A stretch of DNA of 64,000 nucleotides from Amycolatopsis bullii (GTDB lineage Bacteria; Actinomycetota; Actinomycetes; Mycobacteriales; Pseudonocardiaceae), in the NCBI RefSeq assembly GCF_014654205.1, contig NZ_BNAW01000023.1, positions 1 to 64,000 on the forward strand, given 5' to 3'. Under the pieces are notes generated by a model that was given only the letters and a program-made list of their open reading frames with translations, was not told the DNA's origin and searched no databases. Made by a program: the position numbers and the translations under genes. Positions 26,948-35,315 of the stretch are shown here, piece after piece (position 1 is the stretch's first letter; the number at the start of each line of letters is the position of its first letter).

Positions 26948-28396
26948 ATGCGCTTGCTCGCCCTGTTCGCCGTCCTCGCCCTCGCCGTCACGGGCTGTTC
27001 CGGTTCCGAAACCGGCCGGCCCGGCGTGCTGTCCGTCGGCATCCGGGAGCCCGCGACGCTGCTGCCCGCCGACCTCGCCGACCAGGCGGGCCGGCTGGTG
27101 ACCGGCGCGCTGTGGACCCCGCTGGCCGACTACGACGCGGCGACCGGGAAGGTCACGCCGCGCGCGGCGGCGTCGATCGAGAGCACCGACCGGGTGCACT
27201 GGACGGTCAAGCTGCGGCCGTCGACGTTCCACGACGGCACGCCGGTCACCGCTCAGTCCTATGTAGACACCTGGCGGGTGGTCGCCGGCGAGCAGTGGGT
27301 GTCCTCCCCGGTGCTGACGAAGCTCCTGCGGGCCCGCGAGATCACCGCGACGGCTCCGGACACGATCGCGCTGACCCTCGACCGGCCGTCCGGCCAGGTG
27401 CCCGCGCTGCTCGCCGCGCCCGGCCTGGTCCCGCTGCCGGCGTCGGTGCTCGCCTCCCGCGACTGGGACGGCTTCGCGAAGGCACCGGTCGGCAACGGCC
27501 CGTACCGGCTCGACGGCGGCTGGAAGCCGGGCTCGGGCGGCATGCTCAAGCGCGTCGGCACCGGGAAGGCCGAGGAGATCGAGCTGCGCGTCGGCGAACC
27601 GGCCGCCCAGTACGACGCGGTCAAGGCGGGCACGCTCGACCTCGCGACCGAGGTCCCCGGCGAAAAGCACGAAGCCATGCACACCGACTTCGGCGACGAC
27701 CACCACGCGACCTGGGCGCTCCCGGAGGCGGGCTACCTCGCGTTCCCGGTGGCGAATCCCCGGTTCGCCGACGCGACGGTCCGCCACGGCTTCGCCCTCG
27801 GCGTCGACCGCGCGGCGCTGGAAGCCGGCCCGCTCGCGCACCAGGTCGACCCGGCCAAGGCGCTGCTGCCGCCCGCGGACGCGCCGGGCGAGCGCTCGGG
27901 TACCTGCCGCCCGTGCAGCTTCGACGCCGCGGCCGGCAAGGCGCTCCTGAAGCAGGCTGCCTTCCCCGGTGGCACCACTGTCTACTTCGGACCAGGCGCG
28001 GAGGCGTGGACGCGCACCCTGGTGGTCGGGCTGCACCAAGCGCTGGACGTTTCCGTGACGGCACAGGCGGCCCCGCGCACGGACCAGCTCGACGGTCCGT
28101 CCACTCTGGACGTCAAACTGGCCACGGGGAGCCCGTACGAGCTGCTTTCCGAGCTGGCCACGGCCTCGGGGTACGGCGACGACGTCTTCCGCCAGAACCT
28201 CGAGCTGGCCGGCGCGGCGGCCACCCCGGAGGAGGCGGGTGAGCTGTACCGGCTGGCGGAGAACCAGCTGCTGCGCGACCTGCCGGTGGCCCCGCTGTGG
28301 TCGGGCCACGGCCACGCGGTGTGGGCGTCGCGGGTCCACGACGTCACGGCGACGCCGTTCACCGGCCCGGTGCTGGCGGGGATCGGCGTCTCGTGA
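26948..28396 (+). CDS. ABC transporter substrate-binding lipoprotein, family 5 (peptide/opine type)
   Basis: A 482-residue SBP_bac_5-type lipoprotein, lipobox AVTGC (Cys17 or so). Mature features include ALWTPLADYDAATGKVTPRAA, VKLRPSTFHDGTPVTAQSYV and NGPYRLDGGWKPG. No permease or ATPase gene is adjacent, so it is an orphan binding protein or serves a remote transporter. No ribosome-binding site precedes the ATG; TAGGAC ends 6 bases upstream, so a leaderless start is possible. A GTGA overlap couples it to a nucleotidyltransferase-like gene, an unusual partner. Confidence 0.82.
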   Translation: MRLLALFAVLALAVTGCSGSETGRPGVLSVGIREPATLLPADLADQAGRLVTGALWTPLADYDAATGKVTPRAAASIESTDRVHWTVKLRPSTFHDGTPVTAQSYVDTWRVVAGEQWVSSPVLTKLLRAREITATAPDTIALTLDRPSGQVPALLAAPGLVPLPASVLASRDWDGFAKAPVGNGPYRLDGGWKPGSGGMLKRVGTGKAEEIELRVGEPAAQYDAVKAGTLDLATEVPGEKHEAMHTDFGDDHHATWALPEAGYLAFPVANPRFADATVRHGFALGVDRAALEAGPLAHQVDPAKALLPPADAPGERSGTCRPCSFDAAAGKALLKQAAFPGGTTVYFGPGAEAWTRTLVVGLHQALDVSVTAQAAPRTDQLDGPSTLDVKLATGSPYELLSELATASGYGDDVFRQNLELAGAAATPEEAGELYRLAENQLLRDLPVAPLWSGHGHAVWASRVHDVTATPFTGPVLAGIGVS

Positions 28397-28980
28397 GCTG
28401 GGAGCCCGCGTCCCTGCCCGAGGTGGCCGAGCTGTTCGCGCAGGTCCGCCTGCCGTGGTGGATCGCGGGCGGGTACGCGATCGAGCTGGCGGTGGGCCGG
28501 GCGTTCCGCGAGCACGCCGACGTCGACGTCCTGCTGCTCCGGCGCGATCAGCACGCCGTCCAGGAGGCGCTGCCGTCGTGGGAGTGGTGGGCGGCGGACC
28601 CACCGGGCACGCTGCGGCCGTGGGCGCGCGGCGAGGTCCTGGGCGACGACGTCGACGACGTGTGGTGCCGCCCGTCGGCGGCCGCGCCGTGGCGGATCCA
28701 GTTCATGCTGGACAGGGCCGAGGGCGACGAGTGGGTCGCCCGCCGGAACCCCGCGGTGCGCCGGGAAATCGCCCTGCTCGGCCGCATCTCGGCGGAGGGC
28801 GTCCCGTACCTGGCGCCGGAGGTGCAGCTGTACGCCAAGGCCCACGGCACCCGCCCGAAGGACGAGCAGGACTTCGCCGCCGCCCTGCCGGTGCTCGACG
28901 CGACGCAACGGCACTGGCTCGCGGACGCCCTGCCACCGGGCCACCCCTGGCAGCCTGCCCTCTCCCGCGGCCGGTCGTGA
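28393..28980 (+). CDS. Nucleotidyltransferase-fold protein (aminoglycoside/lincosamide adenylyltransferase-like)
   Basis: A 195-residue protein of the minimal nucleotidyltransferase fold. GGYAIELAVGRAFREHADVDVLLLR shows the Gly-Gly start, the Arg-x-His and the paired Asp (DVD) metal ligands typical of ANT(2'')- and LnuB-like enzymes. A downstream basic helix (HGTRPKDEQDFAAALPVLD) also matches. Such enzymes can adenylate antibiotics, but many homologues have no known substrate, so resistance should not be assumed. GTG 28393 overlaps the preceding stop. The stop codon lies inside the shared terminator hairpin. Confidence 0.75.
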   Translation: MSWEPASLPEVAELFAQVRLPWWIAGGYAIELAVGRAFREHADVDVLLLRRDQHAVQEALPSWEWWAADPPGTLRPWARGEVLGDDVDDVWCRPSAAAPWRIQFMLDRAEGDEWVARRNPAVRREIALLGRISAEGVPYLAPEVQLYAKAHGTRPKDEQDFAAALPVLDATQRHWLADALPPGHPWQPALSRGRS

Positions 28981-29017
28981 GTGAAAAAGCGGGTTAGAAC
29001 CCGCTTTTTCACTCACG
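28976..29017. terminator. Bidirectional terminator containing both stop codons
   Basis: Perfect 20-base arms (28976-28995 and 28998-29017) with a 2-base AG spacer. The stem ends with A-tract/T-tract pairs (GAAAAAGC/GCTTTTTC). The TGA of the nucleotidyltransferase (28978-28980) and of the convergent LysR gene (29013-29015) are both inside the stem. Confidence 0.85.
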
Positions 29018-29894
29018 AGACGGTGGCGTGCTTGGCGAGGGTGTCGATGAACGCCCGGGTCAGCGGGTCGGGAGCCGCGCGGGTGTAGGCCGTCAGCGTG
29101 CGCCGGACCGGCACGCTCGGACGCAGCACCCGGCCGTCGAACCGGGCCGGGAGGACGTTCGCCGGGACCAGGGCCGGGCCCAGACCCGCCGCCGCGAGGA
29201 TCGGCGCCGCCGCCGTCTGCTCGGTGCGGACCGCCGCGCGGGGGCGGAAACCCGCCGCCGCGCAGGCCGCGTCGACCAGCTCGGCCAGGCCGTTGCCCGG
29301 GGCGTAGTGCACCCACGCGCAGCCGGCGAGCGTGGCCAGGTCGACTTCGCCGGTGTCGTCGTCCTCGACGGCGCCGTCGGCGGGCAGCACGACGACGAAC
29401 TCCTCCACCCCCAGCTCCCGCACCGGCCCCGCCCAGTCGCCGGGCCGCGGGCCGAGCGCCACGTCGGCCTCGCCCGCGGCCATCGCTTCGCGCAGCTCGT
29501 CGGCGTGCCGGAACTCGATCAGCCGGACGTCGACCTCGGGCCGGTCGCGGCGCCACACGCGCAGGGCAGGCGGCAGCACACCGAGGCTGACCGAGTACAC
29601 CGTGGCGACCTGCAGCTCGCCCGCCGTCGTCCCGGACGCGAGCCGGGCCGCGCAGCGCGCTCGCTCGGCGTCGGCCAGCGCCGCCCTGGCGTGCGGCAGC
29701 ATCGCCCGGCCCATCGGGGTGAGCCGGACGGCCCGGGGCAGCCGTTCCAGCAGCGGCCCGCCGAGACCGCGCTCGAGCGCCCGCATCTGGTGCGACAGCG
29801 CGGGCTGCGTCACGTGCAGCTGCTCGGCGGCCCGGGTGAACGAGCCGGTGTCGACCACCGTGACCAGGTATTCGAGCTGCCGGAGGCTTGTCAT
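29013..29894 (-). CDS. LysR-family transcriptional regulator
   Basis: A 293-residue LysR regulator. Winged helix-turn-helix at residues 1-60 (RQLEYLVTVVDTGSFTRAAE, LHVTQPALSHQMRALE) and a LysR substrate-binding domain (AGELQVATVYSVSLGVLPPA) follow. It is divergent from the PRISE-like reductase gene at 29965, the usual arrangement of a LysR protein and its target. Its stop lies within the bidirectional hairpin. Confidence 0.9.
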   Translation of the reverse strand: MTSLRQLEYLVTVVDTGSFTRAAEQLHVTQPALSHQMRALERGLGGPLLERLPRAVRLTPMGRAMLPHARAALADAERARCAARLASGTTAGELQVATVYSVSLGVLPPALRVWRRDRPEVDVRLIEFRHADELREAMAAGEADVALGPRPGDWAGPVRELGVEEFVVVLPADGAVEDDDTGEVDLATLAGCAWVHYAPGNGLAELVDAACAAAGFRPRAAVRTEQTAAAPILAAAGLGPALVPANVLPARFDGRVLRPSVPVRRTLTAYTRAAPDPLTRAFIDTLAKHATVS

Positions 29895-29902
29895 GAACTC
29901 AG

Positions 29903-29941
29903 CTTATCGACTTGGTGACAACTAAGCCTTGGACTTATCGA
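29903..29941. promoter_or_regulatory. Direct repeat in LysR/reductase divergent region
   Basis: CTTATCGA occurs at 29903-29910 and 29934-29941, 31 bases apart, about three helical turns, within the 70-base divergent region. The spacing allows a LysR tetramer to bind one DNA face. Assignment to the adjacent LysR is inference. Confidence 0.45.
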
Positions 29942-29964
29942 TTGCGTGAGCCGAGCCTGGAGAC

Positions 29965-30972
29965 ATGGAACGCAAGACAGCACTGGTCGCCGGGGCCAAC
30001 GGGATCATCGGCCGCACCCTCACCGAACACCTGCGCACGAGCGGCTGGGACGTCACCGGCCTCTCCCGGCGCGGCGGCCCCGGCACGATCGCCGTCGACC
30101 TCCTCGACCCGGCCGACACCCGGGCGAAACTCGCCCCGCTGACCGGCGTCACGCACCTCTTCTACGCCGCCTACCAGGACAAACCGACGTGGGCGGAGCT
30201 GGTCCCGCCCAACCTGGCGATGCTGACGAACCTGGTGGACGCGGCCCCGCCCGGCCTCGAGCACGTCAGCCTGATGCAGGGCTACAAGGTCTACGGTGCC
30301 CACCTGGGCCCGTTCAAGACTCCGGCGCGCGAGAGCGACGCCGGGCACATGCCGCCGGAGTTCAACGTCGACCAGCAGCAGTTCCTCGAACGCCGGGCGG
30401 GCTCCTGGACGTGGTCGGCGATCCGGCCGTCCGTGGTCGGGGGCACGGCCCTGGGCAACCCGATGAACCTGGCGCTGGTGATCGCGGTGTACGCGTCGAT
30501 TTCGAAGGAACTCGGACTGCCCCTGCGTTTCCCGGGCAAGCCGGGCGCGTACGACAGCCTGCTGGAGATGACCGACGCGGGCCTGCTCGCGTCGGCGACG
30601 GTCTGGGCCACCGGCCACCAGGGCGCCTTCAACATCGCGAACGGCGACCTGTTCCGCTGGCGCGAGCTCTGGCCGAAACTGGCGGCGTACTTCGAGCTGG
30701 AAGTCGCGCCGCCGCTGCGGATGTCGCTGGCCGACGTCATGGCGGACAAAGGTCCACTGTGGACCCGCATGGCTTCGGAACACGGCCTCACGGCGTCCTA
30801 CGCGGACGTTTCGAACTCGTGGGCGTTCGGCGACTTCGTGTTCGGCTGGGACTACGACATGTTCGCGGACACGTCGAAGTCACGCCGGGCCGGGTTCCAC
30901 GAGTACGTGGAGACGGAAGAGATGTTCTACCGGCTGTTCGACGAGTTCCGGAAGGCGCGGGTCATTCCCTAG
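29965..30972 (+). CDS. SDR family oxidoreductase, PRISE (5-beta-reductase/iridoid synthase)-like
   Basis: A 335-residue extended SDR. GANGIIGRTL at 10-19 is the NADP-binding glycine motif, and QGYKVYGAHLGPF replaces the usual YxxxK with the kind of Lys/Tyr arrangement seen in progesterone 5-beta-reductase/iridoid synthase-like proteins. IRPSVVGG and FNIANGDLFRW also fit. Such enzymes reduce activated enones with NADPH. The ATG follows CTGGAGAC. The gene is divergent from, and probably controlled by, the LysR gene. The PRISE assignment is from motif memory. Confidence 0.7.
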   Translation: MERKTALVAGANGIIGRTLTEHLRTSGWDVTGLSRRGGPGTIAVDLLDPADTRAKLAPLTGVTHLFYAAYQDKPTWAELVPPNLAMLTNLVDAAPPGLEHVSLMQGYKVYGAHLGPFKTPARESDAGHMPPEFNVDQQQFLERRAGSWTWSAIRPSVVGGTALGNPMNLALVIAVYASISKELGLPLRFPGKPGAYDSLLEMTDAGLLASATVWATGHQGAFNIANGDLFRWRELWPKLAAYFELEVAPPLRMSLADVMADKGPLWTRMASEHGLTASYADVSNSWAFGDFVFGWDYDMFADTSKSRRAGFHEYVETEEMFYRLFDEFRKARVIP

Positions 30973-31703
30973 CCGCGGCCGATGAACGGCATGGTCGTCG
31001 CGGTGACGGTGAGGAACTGGACGTTGGCCTCGAGCGGCAGCCCGGCCATGTACCGCACGGCGTCGGCCACGTGCCGGACGTCGAAGGTCGGCTCGGCGAG
31101 GATGCGGCCGTCGGCCTGCGGGATGCCGGCGGCCATCCGCTCGGTCATCTCGGTGGCCGCGTTGCCGATGTCGATCTGGCCGCAGGCGACGTCCCAGGCC
31201 CGGCCGTCCAGGGAGATCGACCGGGTCAGCCCGGTGACGGCGTGCTTGGTGGCGGTGTAGGCCACGCTGGCGGCCCGCGGCGCGTGGGCGGAGATCGAGC
31301 CGTTGTTGACGATCCGCCCACCGCGCGGGTCCTGGTCCTTCATCAGGCGCACGGCCTGCCGCGCGCAGAGGAACATCCCGGTGAGGTTGACGTCGACGGT
31401 CCGCTTCCAGTCTTCGACGGACAGCTCGGCGACGGTTCCGCCCGCGGAGATCCCGGCGTTGTTGAACAGCAGGTCGAGCCGCCCCCACCGGTCGCGCACG
31501 GCCGCGAAGAGCGCCTCGACGGCCTGTTCGTCGGCGACGTCGGTGGGCACGGCGAGCGCGTTCTCGAAGCCCTCGGCGGTTTCCTCGAGCGCGGAGGCGC
31601 GCCGCCCGGCCAGGGCGACCTGGTAGCCGTCTTCGAGGAGTGCCCGGGCCACCGCCCGCCCGATGCCCGAGCCCGCTCCGGTGACCACCGCCGTTTTCGC
31701 CAT
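30969..31703 (-). CDS. SDR family oxidoreductase
   Basis: A 244-residue classical SDR with TGAGSGIGRA, NNAG in FNNAGISAGG, Ser in NNGSISAH and YTATKH. It reads convergently into the PRISE-like gene, and both TAG stops share one CTAG. ATG 31703 is used because TAGGGT (reverse strand, 31711-31716) lies 7 bases upstream as a leaderless -10 box; GTG 31709 would be 2 bases or less from it. Substrate unknown; FabG-like or alcohol dehydrogenase roles are both possible. Confidence 0.85.
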   Translation of the reverse strand: MAKTAVVTGAGSGIGRAVARALLEDGYQVALAGRRASALEETAEGFENALAVPTDVADEQAVEALFAAVRDRWGRLDLLFNNAGISAGGTVAELSVEDWKRTVDVNLTGMFLCARQAVRLMKDQDPRGGRIVNNGSISAHAPRAASVAYTATKHAVTGLTRSISLDGRAWDVACGQIDIGNAATEMTERMAAGIPQADGRILAEPTFDVRHVADAVRYMAGLPLEANVQFLTVTATTMPFIGRG

Positions 31704-31720
31704 GCCCACGACCCTAACGA

Positions 31721-31750
31721 AAAAGGGCCCGGCGCAGGCCGGGCCCTTTT
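31721..31750 (-). terminator. Terminator of protease gene
   Basis: A perfect 13-bp stem, AAAAGGGCCCGGC with GCCGGGCCCTTTT, and GCAG loop lies 14 bases after the protease stop. Its T-run is correctly placed for the reverse strand, and it insulates the SDR promoter downstream. Confidence 0.85.
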
Positions 31751-31763
31751 CGCGAACGGGGAC

Positions 31764-33668
31764 CTACTTGGCCGCCACGCCCAGCGCCGCCAGTGCCGGG
31801 CCGGCCATGATCACGCCGGTGCCGGTCACCGTGTCGAAGCCGGGCGTGCCCAGGTCGATCGCGCTCGACACCAGGGCCGAGCGGATCTGGGCCGGGGTCG
31901 CCGTCGGCTTGCCCGACAGCAGCAGGGCCGCGATAGCCGCCGCGTGCGGGGCCGCCGCCGACGTGCCGAAGAACGGCTGGAAGCCCGTCACCGAGGTGGC
32001 GACGCCGTCGGCCGCGGTGATGTCCGGCTTGGTGCGGACCGTGCCGCCGGTCGAGGAGACGTTGCCCGGGGTGATCGCCGAGCCGTCGGCGTTGTAGAAC
32101 AGGCGGCGCTTGCCGTCGGAGGAGAACCGCTCCCACTTGCTCGACGCCGTGTACAGGCCGGGGTACGGGCCGGCCGGGTTGGCCGGGTCACCGGTCTCCA
32201 GGGGCCGGGTGAACGCGCCCGCCGCCGGCGCCGCCGCCACGCTGAACGCGTTGACCGCGGCCGAGTGGCCGTTCGTGACGCCGTTGGTGCTGAACGCCTT
32301 GAGCGAGCCCGAAGCGACGAACCGGCCGCGGATCACGTTCAGCGCGATGAAGCGGTCGGCGCCGCTGTACTTGACCACCGCGACCTTGTAGCCGGAGCCG
32401 CTGGTGGGCACGGACGCGATCTCGTACGGGTTCTGCGAGCCGGACTGCGCGTTCTCGCTGGAGGCCACGACGCTGCCGGAGGAGTTCAGGATGAACAGGT
32501 CGTAGTCGTTGGCGGAGCGGCCCCACGGGTCGGACCAGAACAGCGTCACCGGGCGGCCGAGCGAGCCCGCGGAAAGCGCGTCGAAGTTTTGGATGGTGCT
32601 GCTCGGGTCGAAGTCGTGCGGGGTGCCGGTGACGCCGCTGATCTTCGACGACGAGGCCCGGAAGTCGCCCTCGTAGTAGCCGCTGGTGCCGTCGGTCGCG
32701 TTGCCCGAGTTGCCGGCCGAGGAGAAGTAGAGCGCGCCGGCCGCGGTCACGTCGTTGACCGCCTGCGCGACCTGCGTGTCCTGGAACGGCGACTCGTCGA
32801 AGTAGGAGACGTCATCGACGATGATCTGGCAGTTGCCGGTGCTGCGCAGCGCGCGGATGTTCGCGGCGAAGCTGGCTTCGCTGGTGAACGCGGTCGCGAA
32901 GCCGAGCGTCGCGTCCGGCGCGAGGTCGTGGATGATCTCGAGCATCGCGGTGCCCTCGTCGCCGCTGCCCTTCTGCCCGGACAGGACGTCCACCGCGGGC
33001 AGCTCGCCGGCGGCCTGCGACTTCGCCAGGGAGTCGACGCCGTCGGAGAGCACGCAGACCTTCACCCCCGAGCCGCTGACGCCGTAGGTGGCGCGGGCGG
33101 TGTCGGCGCCGTGCGCCTTGTCGCCCTCGGACACCTGCGTCGCGGCGGCGGCCTGCGCGGCCACGGCCTTCCGGGCGTCCCGGTTGCCCGGCTCGCTCCA
33201 GGTGGTGGCCTGCGCGGCGGGCTTCACCTCGGCGACGTCGGCCCGGCCGGCGATCGCGTCCAGCGCGGACAGCGGCAGGTCGGCGCGGACGCCGCCGTCC
33301 GGCGAGACGGACCGGACCGCACCGCCCGCCGCCGTGACGGCGTTCGCGACGGCCGTGCCGTGCGCGGCGATGTCCACCGAGACGGTGCCGGTGGTGCTGA
33401 CGCCGACGCCGGAGCGGTATTCGGGCAGCTTCGCGGCCAGGGACCGGTCGGCCCGCAACCGCTTCTCGACGACCAGCTGGCTCGATTGCTTGCGCTCCGC
33501 GGGGCTCAGGCTCTTCTTGATGCTCTGCAGTGCGTTGATGCCCGCTTCGGTGCGCGCGGCCGCCGCGTCCACCGTGGACGGCTGCGCCGCCGAGACCCCC
33601 GTGGTCAGCAGCAGCGCGCCGACCGTCAGCGGAACCGCGTGCGCGGCGACCCGGCTGAATCTCACCAT
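31764..33668 (-). CDS. Secreted S8/S53-type (sedolisin-like) serine peptidase
   Basis: A 634-residue secreted protease. A signal peptide (about 1-28) and an N-terminal propeptide-like region of about 165 residues precede the catalytic domain. CVLSDGVDS gives Asp209. Where subtilisins have HGT the sequence reads GDEGTAMLEIIHDLAP, placing Glu238 at the catalytic base. FGTSAAAPHAAA gives Ser570. A Ser-Glu-Asp triad of the sedolisin kind is therefore more likely than Ser-His-Asp. An inserted beta-rich region (about 330-500) resembles a P/jelly-roll domain. GGGAGA precedes the ATG. It probably degrades extracellular protein, perhaps at low pH. Confidence 0.8.
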   Translation of the reverse strand: MVRFSRVAAHAVPLTVGALLLTTGVSAAQPSTVDAAAARTEAGINALQSIKKSLSPAERKQSSQLVVEKRLRADRSLAAKLPEYRSGVGVSTTGTVSVDIAAHGTAVANAVTAAGGAVRSVSPDGGVRADLPLSALDAIAGRADVAEVKPAAQATTWSEPGNRDARKAVAAQAAAATQVSEGDKAHGADTARATYGVSGSGVKVCVLSDGVDSLAKSQAAGELPAVDVLSGQKGSGDEGTAMLEIIHDLAPDATLGFATAFTSEASFAANIRALRSTGNCQIIVDDVSYFDESPFQDTQVAQAVNDVTAAGALYFSSAGNSGNATDGTSGYYEGDFRASSSKISGVTGTPHDFDPSSTIQNFDALSAGSLGRPVTLFWSDPWGRSANDYDLFILNSSGSVVASSENAQSGSQNPYEIASVPTSGSGYKVAVVKYSGADRFIALNVIRGRFVASGSLKAFSTNGVTNGHSAAVNAFSVAAAPAAGAFTRPLETGDPANPAGPYPGLYTASSKWERFSSDGKRRLFYNADGSAITPGNVSSTGGTVRTKPDITAADGVATSVTGFQPFFGTSAAAPHAAAIAALLLSGKPTATPAQIRSALVSSAIDLGTPGFDTVTGTGVIMAGPALAALGVAAK

Positions 33669-33799
33669 CGATGTCTCCCTGTGGTACTCGGCCACTCGAC
33701 CGGGTGCAATGGGGGGAATCTAAGGAGTGACCGGACCGGATTCCAGCGACCAAAGTCGGGAACGCCTACGGGTCCACATGCTGGAACAAACCGGGTCAC

Positions 33800-34696
33800 T
33801 CAAGGAAACGTGAGAACTATTTTTCCCCGGCCGTGCCCGGTCTCGATTTCCCGATGCGCGGCCGCCGCCTCGGTGTACGGGTAGGCCCGGCGCACGGTGA
33901 AGCGCAAGTCGCCCTTGGCGTAGAGCGCGGCCAGCTCGGCCAGCCGCGCCGCCGAGCGTCCGGACTTCGAGACGAGCACGCCGAGTTCCGCGGCCCGGTC
34001 GTGGTCGACGAGGGTGAGGATCCGGTCCCGCGCTCTCACCAGTTCGAGTGAGACGTCGAGGGCGGCTCCCCCGGCGCCGTCGAGCACGACGTCGACGCCC
34101 TGCGGCGCGGCGGCTTCGATGCGGTCCTTCAGCCCATCGCCGTAGACGACGGGGGTCGCACCCAGCTCACGCAGGTGGCCCTGGTTGGCTTCGCTCGCGG
34201 TGCCGACCACCCGCGCGCCCTTGAGTTTCGCGAGCTGCACGGCGGCGGTCCCGACCGATCCGGCGGCGCCGTGGATGAGCAGCGTCTCCCCTTCGCGCAG
34301 GTTGAGCGCCTCCAGCGCGATCGACGCGGTCTGCGTACCGGCGGTGAACCCACCGGCCACTTCCCACGGCATTTCCGGCGGCTTCGGCGTGACATCGGCG
34401 GCGGGGACGACGATGTACTCGGCGGCGGCCTGCACGGCGGTGAAGCCGAGAACTTCGGTCCCGGCCTCGAGTTCGCCTTCGTCGACGACGCCGGCGAACT
34501 CGTTCCCGGGCACCCGCGGCCAGGTGAGCTTCAGGTGCGGCGGTTCCCACCCGGCCCGCACGGCGGCGTCGTACGGCTGCACCCCGGCGGCCTTGACCCG
34601 CACCCGGACCTCCCCCGGCCCGGCGTGCGGTTCCGGCAGGTCGAGGACGCGGAGCACTTCGGGCCCGCCGAATTCGGTGAACGCTACGGCTTTCAT
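33800..34696 (-). CDS. Zinc-independent quinone oxidoreductase/alcohol dehydrogenase (MDR)
   Basis: A 298-residue medium-chain reductase of the quinone-reductase type. MKAVAFTEFGGPEVLRV starts the GroES-like domain, VPGNEFAGVVDE follows without structural zinc cysteines, and LIHGAAGSVGTAAVQLAK is the NADPH-binding AxxGxxG region. It should reduce quinones or enones in the cytoplasm. It lies downstream of, and in the same direction as, the DUF925-type nucleotidyltransferase gene, only 23 bases away, so the two may be cotranscribed. Confidence 0.88.
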   Translation of the reverse strand: MKAVAFTEFGGPEVLRVLDLPEPHAGPGEVRVRVKAAGVQPYDAAVRAGWEPPHLKLTWPRVPGNEFAGVVDEGELEAGTEVLGFTAVQAAAEYIVVPAADVTPKPPEMPWEVAGGFTAGTQTASIALEALNLREGETLLIHGAAGSVGTAAVQLAKLKGARVVGTASEANQGHLRELGATPVVYGDGLKDRIEAAAPQGVDVVLDGAGGAALDVSLELVRARDRILTLVDHDRAAELGVLVSKSGRSAARLAELAALYAKGDLRFTVRRAYPYTEAAAAHREIETGHGRGKIVLTFP

Positions 34697-34719
34697 GGCC
34701 CTCAGTGTGAAACTTCGAG

Positions 34720-35292
34720 CTACCTTGAAGTCAAGACGGTCAGCTCCGGCCACCGGCTCCGCCACCGGGCCGCTTTCCGTTCGTACACCGCCCGCGGCGC
34801 CAGCACGGGGTTCGGCCGGACGACCATCGCGAAGAGGTCGTCGAGGCCGTGGGGCGCATAGAACCGCCAGGTTCCGCCGGGCTCGAGCCGCACCCCGACG
34901 CACGAGCAGACGGCAGGAAAGGCGTCGATCGCGGCTTCGGTGCTCGGGAAGGGCGAGCATGGCGTGCCGAACTTCGCCTCGTACCATAGGTGCACACGCG
35001 CCTCGTTGCGCACTTCGACGTCGACGCGCAGATCTTCGCAGGCCTCGGCGACCGTGCGGATCACCCGGTCTTCGGCGGCCCAGCTCAGGTCCGCGGAATC
35101 GTGGTAGAAGAGGTCGTAGTCCTCGATGCCGTGGGTCGCGGCACGCTCGCTGAGGACGTTCCACACGGTCTGCACGACGCAGCCGGCGGTGAGGTACCAG
35201 CCCGGCAGGTCGAACTCCCGGGCCCGATGCAGCAGTTCGACGAGGATTTCGTTGCGCCACAGGACGGTCCGGAGCGGGTCGAAATCCGTCAT
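34720..35292 (-). CDS. DUF925-type nucleotidyltransferase family protein
   Basis: A 190-residue protein resembling the nucleotidyltransferase family formerly called DUF925. WYLTAGCVVQTVWN supplies the Gly-containing start, and GIEDYDLFYHDSADLSW carries the acidic metal pair (D-x-D). Substrate is unknown. The ATG at 35292 follows TACGAT by 6 bases, a leaderless -10 box overlapping that of the divergent GNAT gene. Confidence 0.75.
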   Translation of the reverse strand: MTDFDPLRTVLWRNEILVELLHRAREFDLPGWYLTAGCVVQTVWNVLSERAATHGIEDYDLFYHDSADLSWAAEDRVIRTVAEACEDLRVDVEVRNEARVHLWYEAKFGTPCSPFPSTEAAIDAFPAVCSCVGVRLEPGGTWRFYAPHGLDDLFAMVVRPNPVLAPRAVYERKAARWRSRWPELTVLTSR

Positions 35293-35298
35293 GGCTCC

Positions 35299-35308
35299 AT
35301 CGTAGGCT
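35299..35308. promoter_or_regulatory. Overlapping divergent -10 boxes
   Basis: TACGAT on the reverse strand (35299-35304) is 6 bases from ATG 35292, and TAGGCT on the forward strand (35303-35308) is 7 bases from ATG 35316. The boxes share two bases. Both genes appear leaderless, with start codons only 23 bases apart. Confidence 0.55.
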
Positions 35309-35315
35309 GGCGCAC

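Noticed and set aside
28393..28980. Aminoglycoside-resistance gene
   Set aside because: Only the nucleotidyltransferase fold and metal residues can be seen; substrate cannot be inferred.
29946..33884. 1312-codon forward open frame
   Set aside because: It runs through the PRISE-like gene and antisense to an SDR, a terminator and a protease, so it is not a gene.
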